Shown: positions 19,513-28,238, counted from the stretch's first letter. The stretch: DNA of 64,000 nt from Bog-756 sp963699085 (GCA_963699085.1 CAVOTH010000004.1:806001-870000); one strand, 5' to 3'. The notes: generated from the sequence alone by a model not told the origin. Program-made: numbers and translations.

Positions 19513-19587
19513 GGGCCAACTGAACCGGAACCTCATGCCGGCGTACCTGAGGTTGAGTGCCGGTGGGCACTGTGGTCAGATGCACGC

Positions 19588-19908
19588 ATGACCGTGATCA
19601 AGATCAACGCCATCACCGTGCCCGAGGGGTCGGGCGACGAACTGGCCAAGCGGTTCGCAGCCCGGGCCGGAGCGGTCGACGGCCAAGAGGGATACGAGGG
19701 ATTCGAACTGCTCCGGCCGACCGACGACCGTAACCAGTGGCTGGTGGTCACCCGCTGGCGGGATGAAGCGGCGTTCCAGGCGTGGGTGACGTCCCCTGCA
19801 TTCGCCCACGGTCACGCCGGTGCGTCCCGACCAGCCCCCGACGGCTCCCCGGTGTCGGTGTCCTCGGAGCTGTGGTCCTTCGAGGTCGCCGGCGGGTCCA
19901 AGGGCTGA
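19588..19908 (+). CDS. Antibiotic-biosynthesis-monooxygenase / MhuD-IsdG-like heme-degrading protein
   Basis: Small dimeric ferredoxin-fold (ABM) protein of 106 residues. The three residues that define MhuD/IsdG heme oxygenases appear at the expected places: Asn7 in KINAIT, Trp66 in AFQAWVTSP, and a His at 74 or 76 in AFAHGH. That makes a heme-degrading role plausible, more so than for a generic ABM monooxygenase. In Mycobacterium MhuD releases iron from heme without carbon monoxide. The ATG at 19588 is the only sensible start. It is followed 33 bases later by the aldolase/racemase-like gene on the same strand; no functional link is obvious. Confidence 0.7.
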   Translation: MTVIKINAITVPEGSGDELAKRFAARAGAVDGQEGYEGFELLRPTDDRNQWLVVTRWRDEAAFQAWVTSPAFAHGHAGASRPAPDGSPVSVSSELWSFEVAGGSKG

Positions 19909-19941
19909 GCGCGAACCGGATGGGCGATCATCCGGTCCGGG

Positions 19942-21138
19942 ATGGCAGCCGTGGCTTCTGACCTGTCGCTGCCGCTCGATATTGACAGTCTCCACCACAG
20001 TGCCCAAGAGGTCGTGGAGGCACTCGGGCGTCCCGGATCCCGTGGCTTACTGCCAACGCCGGCTCTGGTGTGCGACATAGACATCCTCGAGGCGAATCTG
20101 AGCCGCATGTCGGCCATGGTCGAAGTAACCGGGATCGGGCTCCGGCCGCACGCCAAGACCCACAAGTCGGCCTTCGTGGCCGCCAGACAGCTCGCCCATG
20201 GCGCCGTCGGGATCTCCTGCGCAACCGTCTCCGAGGCCACGGCCATCGTCGACCGGGTGTTCGCCGAGGGATGGGCCGGTCCCCTCTCGGTCCTGATCAC
20301 TTCACCCGTGGGCCGTGCCGCCAGTGCTCTGCAGGTGGAGATCCTGGACCGGCGGTGTGATGTCCTCATGGCGGTCGATCACCCGGACGGGGTGGACGAG
20401 CTCGCCTCGGTCGTCGGCGTCGACCGGCTCGACGTCATCTGCGACGTAGACGTGGGACTGGGTCGTACCGGCGTGACCGACGCCGAGGGCGCCCGGGCGG
20501 TGGTCGACCGGATCGCCCGACACCGCAACCTGCGATTCGCCGGTGTCCAGGCCTATGCCGGCCACCTGCAACACCTGCCCGGCCGGGCAGCCCGCGAGGA
20601 GGCGACCCGGGCGGCCAACCTGAAGCTCCGGTTGGTGACCGACGCACTCGAGGCCGACGGCCACGAAGTCGACCTGCGGACCGGCGGTGGTACCGGCACA
20701 TCGGGCATCGACAGCGAGCTCGGGCTGCTGAACGAACTGCAGTGCGGGAGCTACGCCTTCATGGACCGTGAGTACCGGGATGCGTTGGGCGACGACCCCG
20801 AAGGCGGATTCGGCCAGAGCCTGACCATCGTCACCACCGTCGTGTCAGCCAACCAGGCAGGGTTCGTCACGGTGGATGCCGGATTGAAGGCGATGGCGAC
20901 TGACGCCGGCCCGCCGACGGTTATCGGATGCGGTGAGGACGTCACCTATCGCTTCTTCGGTGATGAGCATGGGCTGGTCACCACAGGTGAGAGGGCGCCA
21001 CTGCGGCGGGGCGACCGCCTGCAGCTGGTCCCCCCGCACTGTGACCCGACCGTCGACCGCTACGATGCGATGTGGTTGGTGCGGGGCGACACCGTGGTCG
21101 GCCTGGCGGCGGTAGATGCCCGGGGTTGTTCACAGTAA
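19942..21138 (+). CDS. D-threonine-aldolase / DSD1-family PLP enzyme
   Basis: Fold-type III PLP enzyme of 398 residues (alanine-racemase-like N-terminal barrel plus a D-serine-dehydratase-like C-terminal domain). The PLP lysine is in LRPHAKTHKSAFVA near residue 72. CDVDVGLGRTGV and the phosphate-binding RTGGGTGTSGID follow. The C-terminal metal site shows as LVPPHCDPTVDRYDAMW, with the His-x-x-Cys/Asp pattern of DSD1 and D-threonine aldolases. It probably cleaves or dehydrates a D-3-hydroxy amino acid. The exact substrate (D-threonine, D-serine or a hydroxyaspartate) cannot be assigned. Confidence 0.8.
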   Translation: MAAVASDLSLPLDIDSLHHSAQEVVEALGRPGSRGLLPTPALVCDIDILEANLSRMSAMVEVTGIGLRPHAKTHKSAFVAARQLAHGAVGISCATVSEATAIVDRVFAEGWAGPLSVLITSPVGRAASALQVEILDRRCDVLMAVDHPDGVDELASVVGVDRLDVICDVDVGLGRTGVTDAEGARAVVDRIARHRNLRFAGVQAYAGHLQHLPGRAAREEATRAANLKLRLVTDALEADGHEVDLRTGGGTGTSGIDSELGLLNELQCGSYAFMDREYRDALGDDPEGGFGQSLTIVTTVVSANQAGFVTVDAGLKAMATDAGPPTVIGCGEDVTYRFFGDEHGLVTTGERAPLRRGDRLQLVPPHCDPTVDRYDAMWLVRGDTVVGLAAVDARGCSQ

Positions 21139-21241
21139 GGCGAGCGCTGAGTGAATCGCCGGCTGCTTGGGCGGGTAGACGCGACGGCAGTACGAGAGGT
21201 TGACCATGACAAAGATCGTGGCCCGAAGACCGCTACCGCGA

Positions 21242-21694
21242 CTATTGAGTGACGAGTCCGTCCCAGGACCAGTGCGGGATTACCAGTCCTTCGGGAACAT
21301 CTTCTTCGGACCCGTGATATCTCGCCATCGAATTCGTTGTCGCCCACTCGAAGTAGTCGTGCAGGACTTGTGAGATCCGACCATCACCGGCAAGACCGGT
21401 GTCAGCCAGGGCCTCATCGAAACAGGCGATCGCGCGCCGATCCATTTCGTCGTGCGGCCCGTTCCCACTGTGCATCCGCACGACCTCGCTCTCGTCGGCG
21501 TATAGCTCCGAATAACGCGCTGGACCGCCGAGGGCCTCTGCCCAATAGGCAGCAAGTCGCTCGGTGTGTCGAGGGTGGAATCCATGGCTGAACGCGTGGC
21601 TCACTACCTCGTCGGCCATCACTCTGGCATGCCAGGCCGTGGCCAGGTCCAAGATCACGTCGTAGCCGCCAACGGCTTCGTAGACCGTTTCCAT
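21242..21694 (-). CDS. Group II truncated haemoglobin (globin-like oxidoreductase)
   Basis: Single-domain heme protein of 150 residues. After METVYEAVGGYDVILDLATA the globin helices are recognisable, with AAYWAEALGGPARYSE before the heme pocket and VVRMHSGNG carrying the probable proximal histidine. The end WSWDGLVTQ is typical of the GlbO-like actinobacterial group. The frame is open 63 bases further, but the ATG at 21694 matches the family start. Truncated globins of this type handle oxygen or nitric-oxide/peroxide chemistry. It is transcribed in the same direction as the MarR gene, 129 bases downstream of it, and may or may not share its promoter. Confidence 0.8.
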   Translation of the reverse strand: METVYEAVGGYDVILDLATAWHARVMADEVVSHAFSHGFHPRHTERLAAYWAEALGGPARYSELYADESEVVRMHSGNGPHDEMDRRAIACFDEALADTGLAGDGRISQVLHDYFEWATTNSMARYHGSEEDVPEGLVIPHWSWDGLVTQ

Positions 21695-21823
21695 GCAGCA
21701 GAAGGTTATCCCCGAGGGATTCGGCCGTCCCCTGCCACTCGTGTGATTTCGGCGCACTGCGGTGGCTTCAGATACCGGGAATGAGTAACAAGCTGACAGG
21801 AGCGCCGTGTCAGCAGCTTCGAG

Positions 21824-22285
21824 TCACCGCGGACGGTGAACGACGGAAGACGGTGGCGCGTCGGTCAGCGTCTCGACACACGACGAGAGTGCTCCTGCGA
21901 GTCTCGACCGCGCCAGGTCCGAGAGCTTGCCGAGCATTCGCTCCTCCACTGCGTCGACCGCTTCCGCTGCCTCTGCCAAGGTTCTCCGCCCACCTTCGGT
22001 GAGTTCGGCCTGGAGGACACGTCGGTGCTGTGGATGTGTCCGCCTCACCAGGAGCTGGCGGCGCTCGAGTTCCTGCAATACGGCGTGCATGCTCTGTGGC
22101 GTGACGAACGCCCGACGAGCGAGGTCGGCGTTCGAGAGCCCGGGCACCTCCTCCAGAGCGGTCAGGACGGCGAACTGGGTCACGGTCAGTTCGAAGGGCA
22201 CCAGTGCCTCGACCATGGCGTCGTGGAGGACTGTCTGCGCCCTCTTGATCAGGTAGCCCACCCGGGCCGTGGTGGCTTTGCTCAT
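21824..22285 (-). CDS. MarR-family transcriptional repressor
   Basis: Winged-helix regulator of 153 residues. The recognition region reads VPGLSNADLARRAFVTPQSMHAVLQELERRQLL, followed by the wing RTHPQHRRVLQAELTEGG. It starts at the ATG at 22285 with GAGGTG five bases ahead. It is divergent from the VOC-protein gene, and two identical-type operators lie between them (next entry), so it very probably represses both itself and the VOC gene. The inducer is unknown; MarR proteins often sense phenolic compounds or oxidants. Confidence 0.88.
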   Translation of the reverse strand: MSKATTARVGYLIKRAQTVLHDAMVEALVPFELTVTQFAVLTALEEVPGLSNADLARRAFVTPQSMHAVLQELERRQLLVRRTHPQHRRVLQAELTEGGRRTLAEAAEAVDAVEERMLGKLSDLARSRLAGALSSCVETLTDAPPSSVVHRPR

Positions 22286-22296
22286 CGTCACCTCAG

Positions 22297-22334
22297 TATC
22301 AGGGCGCCTGATATTATTCTCAGGATACCTGATA
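22297..22334. promoter_or_regulatory. Twin MarR operators TATCAGG-N3-CCTGATA
   Basis: A perfect palindrome TATCAGG-gcg-CCTGATA lies at 22297-22313. A second copy with one mismatch, TCTCAGG-ata-CCTGATA, lies at 22318-22334. The centres are 21 bases apart, two helical turns, so two dimers would bind the same DNA face. The pair fills most of the 87-base space between the divergent MarR and VOC genes, in a locally AT-rich stretch that should also hold both promoters. Confidence 0.8.
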
Positions 22335-22372
22335 CAGGTTACTGGCAATCCACTCACAGACAAGGACACCCC

Positions 22373-22729
22373 ATGACTGCTCTTGGCCCTGACTTCATCG
22401 CCCTCCAGGTCCGCGACCTGGAAGCTTCGGCAGCGTTCTACATCGAGCACCTTGGCCTCGTTCGTGCACCGGTGAGCCCTGAGCACGCCGTGGTATTCGC
22501 CACGGAGCCCATCACATTCGCCATCCGGGAGCCACTCGTCGATCTCGATGCGGTCGACCACCTCGGGTGGGGAGTCGCCCTGTGGCTGAAGGCGGACGAT
22601 CCGCAGGACCTGCACGACGAAATGGCCCGGGCCGGAGTTCCGATCGTGGTCGAGCCTTTCGACGGACCGTTCGGACGCACGTTCGCCTTCGCCGACCCCG
22701 ATGGCTATGCGGTGACCATCCACGGCTGA
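22373..22729 (+). CDS. VOC-family (glyoxalase/bleomycin-resistance-like) protein
   Basis: Small metal-dependent-fold protein of 118 residues with paired beta-alpha-beta-beta-beta modules. FIALQVRDLEASAAFYIEHLGL is the standard VOC start, and FAFADPDGYAVTIHG is the standard end with the conserved D-P-D-G-Y. The ATG at 22373 has AAGGA ten bases upstream. Control by the divergent MarR regulator through the twin operators suggests a detoxification or resistance role against the compound that releases the repressor. The reaction itself is not assignable. Confidence 0.85.
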   Translation: MTALGPDFIALQVRDLEASAAFYIEHLGLVRAPVSPEHAVVFATEPITFAIREPLVDLDAVDHLGWGVALWLKADDPQDLHDEMARAGVPIVVEPFDGPFGRTFAFADPDGYAVTIHG

Positions 22730-22900
22730 TTCGGTCTCCGTTTGCATCCACCTTGCGTGGAGTCGGATCGTGAGAACGACCCAGGTAGGGCACCTAAGCT
22801 CAGTGGTCGGTCCCGCAATGAACTTGTTGCCCGGAGTGCCATTGCCTTCAGCCCGGTATCCGATCACTGGGTTTCCGATCACCTTCGAAGGAGTTCATGC

Positions 22901-23545
22901 ATGCCACTGGTTCGAGTTCACAACTTTGCCGTCTCATTGGACGGTTTCAGCACCGGTGAAGGGCAATCACTCGAACAGCCGTTCGGGCACGCGGGAACTC
23001 GCCTTCTCGACGAGTTCATGGGGACTCACACGTTCCAGATGATCCATGGCGGGTCGGGCGGAAGCAGCGGAGTCGATGAGGCCTTCGCCAGCAACTGGGC
23101 GACAGGTATCGGTGCCGAGATCATGGGCCGCAACAAGTTTGGACCCCAGCGCGGCCCGTGGGCCGACGAGGATTGGAAGGGGTGGTGGGGCGACGACCCC
23201 GTCTTTCACACTCCGGTGTACGTGCTCACGCACCACCCGAGGCCGGCTATCGAAATGAAAGGCGGTACGACCTTCCATTTCATTGATGCCACACCCGTCG
23301 ACGCGCTGAAGATCGCCCAGCAAGCCGCCGGTGACCTCGACGTGCGCATCGGTGGAGGACCCTCGACCGTTCGTCAGTTCCTCGACGCAGATCTGATCGA
23401 CCACATGCACATCATCATTTCCCCGATTGTCCTGGGACGCGGAGTGCGACTGTGGGACGGCCTCGAAGGACTGGAAGACCGCTTCGCCATCGAGGCGGTC
23501 AGTTCACCGAGTGGCGTCACACACATGACGTTCTCCCGCAAGTAG
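22901..23545 (+). CDS. RibD C-terminal / dihydrofolate-reductase-like protein
   Basis: Protein of 214 residues with the RibD-C/DHFR fold. MPLVRVHNFAVSLDGFSTGEG is the typical N-terminus; GAEIMGRNKFGPQRGP and DVRIGGGPSTVRQFLDADLIDH are the conserved NADP-site segments. IVLGRGVRLWDG is near the end. The ATG at 22901 is preceded by GAAGGAG. It is a likely NAD(P)H-dependent reductase of unknown substrate, related to YyaP/YwjB-type proteins; it is not a folate-pathway DHFR. A 171-base gap separates it from the VOC gene, so co-regulation is uncertain. Confidence 0.8.
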   Translation: MPLVRVHNFAVSLDGFSTGEGQSLEQPFGHAGTRLLDEFMGTHTFQMIHGGSGGSSGVDEAFASNWATGIGAEIMGRNKFGPQRGPWADEDWKGWWGDDPVFHTPVYVLTHHPRPAIEMKGGTTFHFIDATPVDALKIAQQAAGDLDVRIGGGPSTVRQFLDADLIDHMHIIISPIVLGRGVRLWDGLEGLEDRFAIEAVSSPSGVTHMTFSRK

Positions 23546-23628
23546 CTCCGTGATGACTCACCCCGACGCCAGTTGAGGTATTTGCCCCACCAGGCCAGCA
23601 CGGAACAGTGACTGTGGTCTGGACGCGA

Positions 23629-23654
23629 ACGACGGCCCCCGGAGGGGCCGTCGT
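23629..23654. terminator. Bidirectional terminator between reductase gene and rpsA
   Basis: ACGACGGCCCC, loop CGGA, GGGGCCGTCGT: an 11-base-pair perfect stem with a tetraloop, placed between two convergent genes. It would serve both the RibD-like gene (plus) and rpsA (minus). No strong T-run is present. Confidence 0.75.
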
Positions 23655-23710
23655 CGCTCAGTGTGATTCGGAGCACGCCACGTAGGCGTGTCTCATTCAG
23701 TACGGGGTGC

Positions 23711-25228
23711 TCAAGCCTCGGCAGGTGCCTCTGCGACCGGCGCGTCGACCGCGGGTGCTTCAGCCACAGGGGCTTCAGCGGGGGGTGCCTCAGCGGCAGG
23801 TGCCTCAGCGGCAGGCGCCTCAGCCACAGGCGCATCGGCAGCAGGTGCTTCAGCGGCAGGCGCCTCAGCGGCAGGTGCCGGCGTACCGTCGGTCGGACCA
23901 CCGTCGGTCGGACCATGCTCGGCCACGTAGTCGGCCCAGGCCGCCTGAGCTTCCGTCTCCGGAGTGAACTCCGTTTCGGCAAAGACGGGACCGACGTAGT
24001 TGCCCTCATCGTCGTAGGCGTGCTCGCCGAAGGCCTCGCGGTACTCCTCGGACACCTCGCCGCCTTCGGCGGCCTGCTTGATCGACAGGCTGATCCGGCG
24101 ACGCTGGAGGTCGATGTCGATGATCTTCACCCACAGCTCCTCACCCGGTGTGACGACCTGTTCGGGCAGGTCGACGTGGTGGCCGGCCATCTCCGAAATG
24201 TGGACCAGACCTTCGATGCCGTCGCCCACCTGGACGAACGAACCGAATGGCACCAGCTTGGTGATCCGGCCGTAGACCAGTTCGCCCACCTGATGAGAGT
24301 TGGCGAACTCCTGCCACGGGTCGGTCTGGGTGGCCTTGAGCGACAGGCTGATCCGCTCCTTGGAGAGATCCACATCGAGGACTTCGACATCGATCTCGTC
24401 GCCCACGGACACGACCGAGGACGGGTGGTCGACATGCTTCCAGGACAACTCGGACACGTGGACCAGGCCGTCCATCCCACCGAGGTCCACGAAGGCACCG
24501 AAGTTGACGACCGAGGACACCACGCCACGACGGCGTTCGCCCGGCTTGAGATTGACCAGGAACTCGCCCCGCTGCTCCTTCTGGGTCTCCTCGAGCCATG
24601 CACGACGGGACAGCACCACGTTGTTGCGGTTCCTGTCGAGCTCGATGATCTTCGCCTCGATGGTCCGCCCCACATAGGGCTGGAGCTCGCGCACCCGGCG
24701 CAGTTCGACCAACGACGCCGGCAGGAAGCCGCGCAAGCCGATGTCGACGATGAGCCCGCCCTTGACGACCTCGATGACCGGGCCGGTGACGACCTCGTCG
24801 GCCTCCTTGAGCTTTTCGATCGTGCCCCAGGCCCGCTCGTACTGGGCCCGCTTCTTCGACAGGATCAGGCGACCCTCCTTGTCCTCCTTCTGGAGCACAA
24901 GTGCCTCGATGGCCTCGCCCAGTGAGACGATCTCGGACGGGTCGACGTCGTTGCGGATCGACAGTTCTCGGACGGGGATGACGCCCTCGGACTTGAAGCC
25001 GATGTCGAGCAGGACTTCGTCCCGGTCGATCTTGACGACGGTGCCCTCGACGAGGTCACCGTCCTCGAATTCGACGATGGTGCCGGCCATGGCATCTTCG
25101 AGTGAGCCACCACCGAGGTCGTCCTCGGTGATGGAACGGGGGATGTACACCCCGTTTTCGTCGAAGTGGCCCATGGCCTCGGGGGACAGCAGGTCGGTGC
25201 CGGTAGGCACGACGTGGGTATCGGACAT
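23711..25228 (-). CDS. rpsA: 30S ribosomal protein S1
   Basis: Ribosomal protein S1 (505 residues), which binds mRNA on the 30S subunit and helps start translation. Four S1 (OB-fold) repeats are clear: GDLVEGTVVKIDRDEVLLDI; then VTGPVIEVVKGGLIVDIGLR; then RRGVVSSVVNFGAFVDLGG; then VYGRITKLVPFGSFVQVGD. This four-domain layout is normal for actinobacteria. The C-terminal 55 residues are an Ala-Glu-Pro repeat tail (separate entry). The ATG at 25228 (MSDTHVVPTG) is chosen over the open frame to 25357, whose residues are non-coding in character. It lies 156 bases downstream of polA on the same strand. Confidence 0.95.
   Translation of the reverse strand: MSDTHVVPTGTDLLSPEAMGHFDENGVYIPRSITEDDLGGGSLEDAMAGTIVEFEDGDLVEGTVVKIDRDEVLLDIGFKSEGVIPVRELSIRNDVDPSEIVSLGEAIEALVLQKEDKEGRLILSKKRAQYERAWGTIEKLKEADEVVTGPVIEVVKGGLIVDIGLRGFLPASLVELRRVRELQPYVGRTIEAKIIELDRNRNNVVLSRRAWLEETQKEQRGEFLVNLKPGERRRGVVSSVVNFGAFVDLGGMDGLVHVSELSWKHVDHPSSVVSVGDEIDVEVLDVDLSKERISLSLKATQTDPWQEFANSHQVGELVYGRITKLVPFGSFVQVGDGIEGLVHISEMAGHHVDLPEQVVTPGEELWVKIIDIDLQRRRISLSIKQAAEGGEVSEEYREAFGEHAYDDEGNYVGPVFAETEFTPETEAQAAWADYVAEHGPTDGGPTDGTPAPAAEAPAAEAPAADAPVAEAPAAEAPAAEAPPAEAPVAEAPAVDAPVAEAPAEA
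23714..23890 (-). repeat. rpsA: 15-base tandem repeat encoding the A-E-A-P-A tail of S1
   Basis: The end of rpsA consists of about ten imperfect copies of a 15-base unit encoding AEAPA, with variants VDAPV, ADAPV and PAEAP. It is low-complexity, negatively charged and probably disordered. Such tails vary in length between strains through slippage. Confidence 0.8.
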
Positions 25229-25271
25229 CAGGTAGGTAGCTCGCTTTCCGGACGGGTACGCCCCCGAAGGT

Positions 25272-25324
25272 GCCGGATCTTCCGGCGGAGGGGACGGTGA
25301 GACGTGTGTCACGTCGGTGTGACA
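25272..25324 (-). promoter_or_regulatory. Structured leader/operator region upstream of rpsA
   Basis: A short hairpin GCCGGA-tct-TCCGGC lies at 25272-25286, 44 bases ahead of the rpsA start. An inverted repeat TGTCAC-N6-GTGACA lies at 25307-25324. Either could take part in rpsA control, for example autoregulation by S1 on its own leader. The promoter itself could not be placed with confidence. Confidence 0.35.
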
Positions 25325-25384
25325 GGCAGACAATCCTACTTCAATTGCGGGCCGCACCCGCTGGTCAGGGTGGGAAGAACCCGG

Positions 25385-27472
25385 TCAGCCCTTGGCTTCG
25401 GCCCAGGACGAGCCCCAGGCCATGGCCACCTTCAGGGGCACCAGCAGCTCGGCCGCCCCGGTGAGCGCCGACTCGGTCAGCGCCTCGACGGCATCGGCCT
25501 CGTCAGGGTCCACGTCCACCAGGACCTCGTCGTGGACCTGGAGGACCAGGTCGGAGCGGTACCCGCCCTCCTCCAGGCCGGAGTCGAGCCGGATGAGTGC
25601 CATCTTGAACAGATCGGCCGCCAGTCCCTGGATTCCTGCATTCATGGCCTGCCGCTCGGCGGCCTGGCGGACCTGGTGGTTGGACGACAGGAGGTCGGGC
25701 AGGGGTCGGCGGCGGCCGAACGTGGTCACCGTGTACCCGTCGGTCCGGGCCAGTGCCACCGCCGAGTCCATGTAGTCATGGACCAACGGGAATCCGTCGA
25801 AGAATGCGTCGAGGATCACTTTCGCCTCTTCCACCGACACGCCCAGCCGCTGGGCCAGCCCGTAGGACTCCATGCCGTAGGCGAGGCCGTAGGACACCAT
25901 CTTGGCCCTCGAGCGCTGTTCGTGGGTGACCTCGTCACGGTCGACGCCGAAGACCCGGGCGGCGACGGTCCGGTGGATGTCCTCACCGGCGGCGAAGGCA
26001 CTGGTGAGCCCGGGGTCGCCGGAGAGATGGGCGATGGCGCGCAGCTCCACCTGGTCGTAGTCGGCCACCAGGAGTCGCCGTCCCGGCGATGGGACGAATG
26101 CCTGGCGGAACCGGCGGCCCTCGTCGGTGCGGACGGGGATGTTGTGCAGATTGGGGCGGTCCGACGACAACCGGCCGGTGCGGGCCACGGTCTGGCGGAA
26201 GGTGGCATGGATCCTCCCGTCGGAGCCCACCTCGGCGGCGAGGCTCTCGCCGTAGGTGGATCGAAGCTTCTCCACCTCGCGGTAGCGGAGCAGCACGTCG
26301 ATGATCGGGTGCTGGTCGCGCAGCGATTCGAGTGTGCGGGCATCGGTCGAGTACCCGGTCTTGGTCTTGCGTCCCGGGGACAACCCGAGGTCGTCGTAGA
26401 GCACGGTGCGCAGCTGTTTGACCGAGTTGACGTTGAACGGCGACCCGGCCAGTTCGTGCATGGTGGCTTCGAGCGATGCGCATTCGGTGGTCAGCTCGTT
26501 GGCGATGGTCCGCAGGACCTCGCGATCCACGGCGATGCCCACTACTTCCATCCTGGCCAGCACCCGCACCAGCGGGCGTTCCATGTCGTCGAAGAGCTTC
26601 CGCTCCCCCACTGCGTCGAGATCATCGAGCAGGGGGGCCCGCAACCGGGCCGCTACGGCGGCGAGCCGGACGAGGCGCAGTCCCACGGCGTCGAGTACGG
26701 GTTCGTCCGAGCTGTTTTCGGCATTCGTCTCCGACTCGAGCGTGAACGATCCCTGACCCTTTGCCGCCGTGCCGTCATCCACGGCCACCTGCAGGTACCG
26801 GGCGCCCAAATCGGAGAGCCGGTACTCGTCGACCGACGGGTCCAGGAGGTAGGCGGCGACCGCGGTGTCGACGACCAGGCCGCTGATGTCGACGCCCAGC
26901 GGCAGCAGGCTGCGCATGAGTTCCTTTATGTCGTGTGCCACCACACCGACCCCGTCAGTGCCGAGCCCTGCCGACAACGCGGTCAGGACGTCCGCCTCAC
27001 CCACCAGAGGGCCACCGGAGATCGGACCGAGGTAGACAGCGGCGGAGGACTCGGCCGGATCAGCCGGCTCGGCCACCAACGCCAGACCGAGCAGCGGCGA
27101 TCGACCGGGGTCGCCCTCCCACATCGGAGCGAGGGCCACGACACCGGTCCCCGCCCGTGTCGTGGCAAACAGCTCCTCCAACGCGGTGCACGCCGTCGCC
27201 ACGGACGTGGGAACGACGGCCTCGGGCGTGGCCAGCCATGTCGGGTCGTCAACCGGAGCAGGCGGGACCTCGCTTATGACGACGGCATCGACCAGTTCGC
27301 CCTCGGCGGGTGCGCCGAGCATCCCTTCCCGCAGGGCCGAATCGAACCGACCCCAGGCGCCCTTCAGCTCCAGCTGGGCAAAGGCGGCGCGGGCGGCTTC
27401 GTGGTGCCATCCCCCGAGAACCAGATCGTCGACGTGGACATCCAACGGCACGTCGCGCACCAGCGGGATCAT
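25385..27472 (-). CDS. polA: DNA polymerase I, middle and polymerase domains (after frame break)
   Basis: C-terminal two-thirds of DNA polymerase I, which fills gaps in repair and replaces Okazaki primers. The first 180 residues correspond to the 3'-5' exonuclease-like domain but lack the catalytic D-x-E (LAPMWEGDPGR stands in its place), so proofreading is probably inactive, as in many actinobacteria. The family-A polymerase motifs are all present: A DYDQVELRAIAH, B RSRAKMVSYGLAYGMESYG, C VLQVHDEVLVDV. The first Met here (27472) is not the natural start. The chain continues from the upstream fragment if one base is removed at CGCGCG 27475-27480, giving about 950 residues in total. Confidence 0.92.
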   Translation of the reverse strand: MIPLVRDVPLDVHVDDLVLGGWHHEAARAAFAQLELKGAWGRFDSALREGMLGAPAEGELVDAVVISEVPPAPVDDPTWLATPEAVVPTSVATACTALEELFATTRAGTGVVALAPMWEGDPGRSPLLGLALVAEPADPAESSAAVYLGPISGGPLVGEADVLTALSAGLGTDGVGVVAHDIKELMRSLLPLGVDISGLVVDTAVAAYLLDPSVDEYRLSDLGARYLQVAVDDGTAAKGQGSFTLESETNAENSSDEPVLDAVGLRLVRLAAVAARLRAPLLDDLDAVGERKLFDDMERPLVRVLARMEVVGIAVDREVLRTIANELTTECASLEATMHELAGSPFNVNSVKQLRTVLYDDLGLSPGRKTKTGYSTDARTLESLRDQHPIIDVLLRYREVEKLRSTYGESLAAEVGSDGRIHATFRQTVARTGRLSSDRPNLHNIPVRTDEGRRFRQAFVPSPGRRLLVADYDQVELRAIAHLSGDPGLTSAFAAGEDIHRTVAARVFGVDRDEVTHEQRSRAKMVSYGLAYGMESYGLAQRLGVSVEEAKVILDAFFDGFPLVHDYMDSAVALARTDGYTVTTFGRRRPLPDLLSSNHQVRQAAERQAMNAGIQGLAADLFKMALIRLDSGLEEGGYRSDLVLQVHDEVLVDVDPDEADAVEALTESALTGAAELLVPLKVAMAWGSSWAEAKG

Positions 27473-28238
27473 CTCGCGCGTTGATCCGGACCCGCTCGGC
27501 GTGATCGGCCAGGTTCTGGCGGAGCTTGGGCGACAGCGCGTCGAGGTGGGCGTAAAGGGTGTCCAGGTCGCCGTACTCGTTGATCAACTTGGCCGCCGTC
27601 TTCTCCCCCACCCCGGGGACGCCGGGGAGGTTGTCCGACGGATCGCCTCTCAGGGCAGCCAACAGCGGGTACTTGGCGGGAGTCACACCGGTCCGCTCCT
27701 CGATGCCCGCCTCGTCGTACAGCGCGTAGTCGCTCACTCCCCGACGGTTGTAGAGGACACGGATGTAGGGGTCCTCTACAAGCTGGTACGAGTCGCGGTC
27801 TCCGGTCACGATGATCACCGGGTGACCCCGATCCCGGGCCTCGGACGCCAACGTGGCGAGCACGTCATCGGCCTCGAATCCTTCGGCCGTCACCACCGGG
27901 ATGGCCAACGCCTCCATCACCTCGCGGATCATGTCGAACTGTGGCGGCAGGTCGGGCGGTGTCTCGTCGCGTCCGCCCTTGTAGCCCTCCATTATCTCGT
28001 CGCGGAAGGTGCTGCCGGGGAGGTCGAACGCGACCGCCAGCCCTTTCGGTCGGTGGTCGCGAACCAGGTAGAGGACCATCGAAGTGAATCCGTGAACCGC
28101 GTTGGTGGTCACCCCTTCGGTGGTCTTCAAGGTGTCGGGAAGGGCGAAATAGGCCCGGAACGCCAGGGACATCCCGTCCAGGAGGATCAGGGGCCGGGTC
28201 TCAGCGGAGGGTCCGGTCACGTTGGGCGGAGGGGGCAT
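27249..28238 (-). CDS. polA: DNA polymerase I, 5'-3' exonuclease domain (before frame break)
   Basis: N-terminal flap/5'-3' exonuclease domain of polA. The markers are LILLDGMSLAFRAYFALP, VAFDLPGSTFRDEIMEGYKG, GFEADDVLATLA, VTGDRDSYQLV and the helix-hairpin-helix LRGDPSDNLPGVPGVGEKTAAKLI. Authentic sequence runs through ADHAERVRIN near 27484; the remaining frame down to 27249 is out-of-register translation. The adjacent frame continues as EMIPLVRDVPL at exactly this point. Since polA is normally needed for viability in actinobacteria, a one-base sequence error is more likely than true truncation. Confidence 0.9.
   Translation of the reverse strand: MPPPPNVTGPSAETRPLILLDGMSLAFRAYFALPDTLKTTEGVTTNAVHGFTSMVLYLVRDHRPKGLAVAFDLPGSTFRDEIMEGYKGGRDETPPDLPPQFDMIREVMEALAIPVVTAEGFEADDVLATLASEARDRGHPVIIVTGDRDSYQLVEDPYIRVLYNRRGVSDYALYDEAGIEERTGVTPAKYPLLAALRGDPSDNLPGVPGVGEKTAAKLINEYGDLDTLYAHLDALSPKLRQNLADHAERVRINARDDPAGARRAVGCPRRRSGSRGMAPRSRPRRLCPAGAEGRLGSVRFGPAGRDARRTRRGRTGRCRRHKRGPACSG

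Noticed and set aside
23714..23890. Short regular repeats considered as a CRISPR array
   Set aside because: The units are contiguous, 15 bases long and in frame, encoding the S1 tail; there are no spacers and no cas genes.
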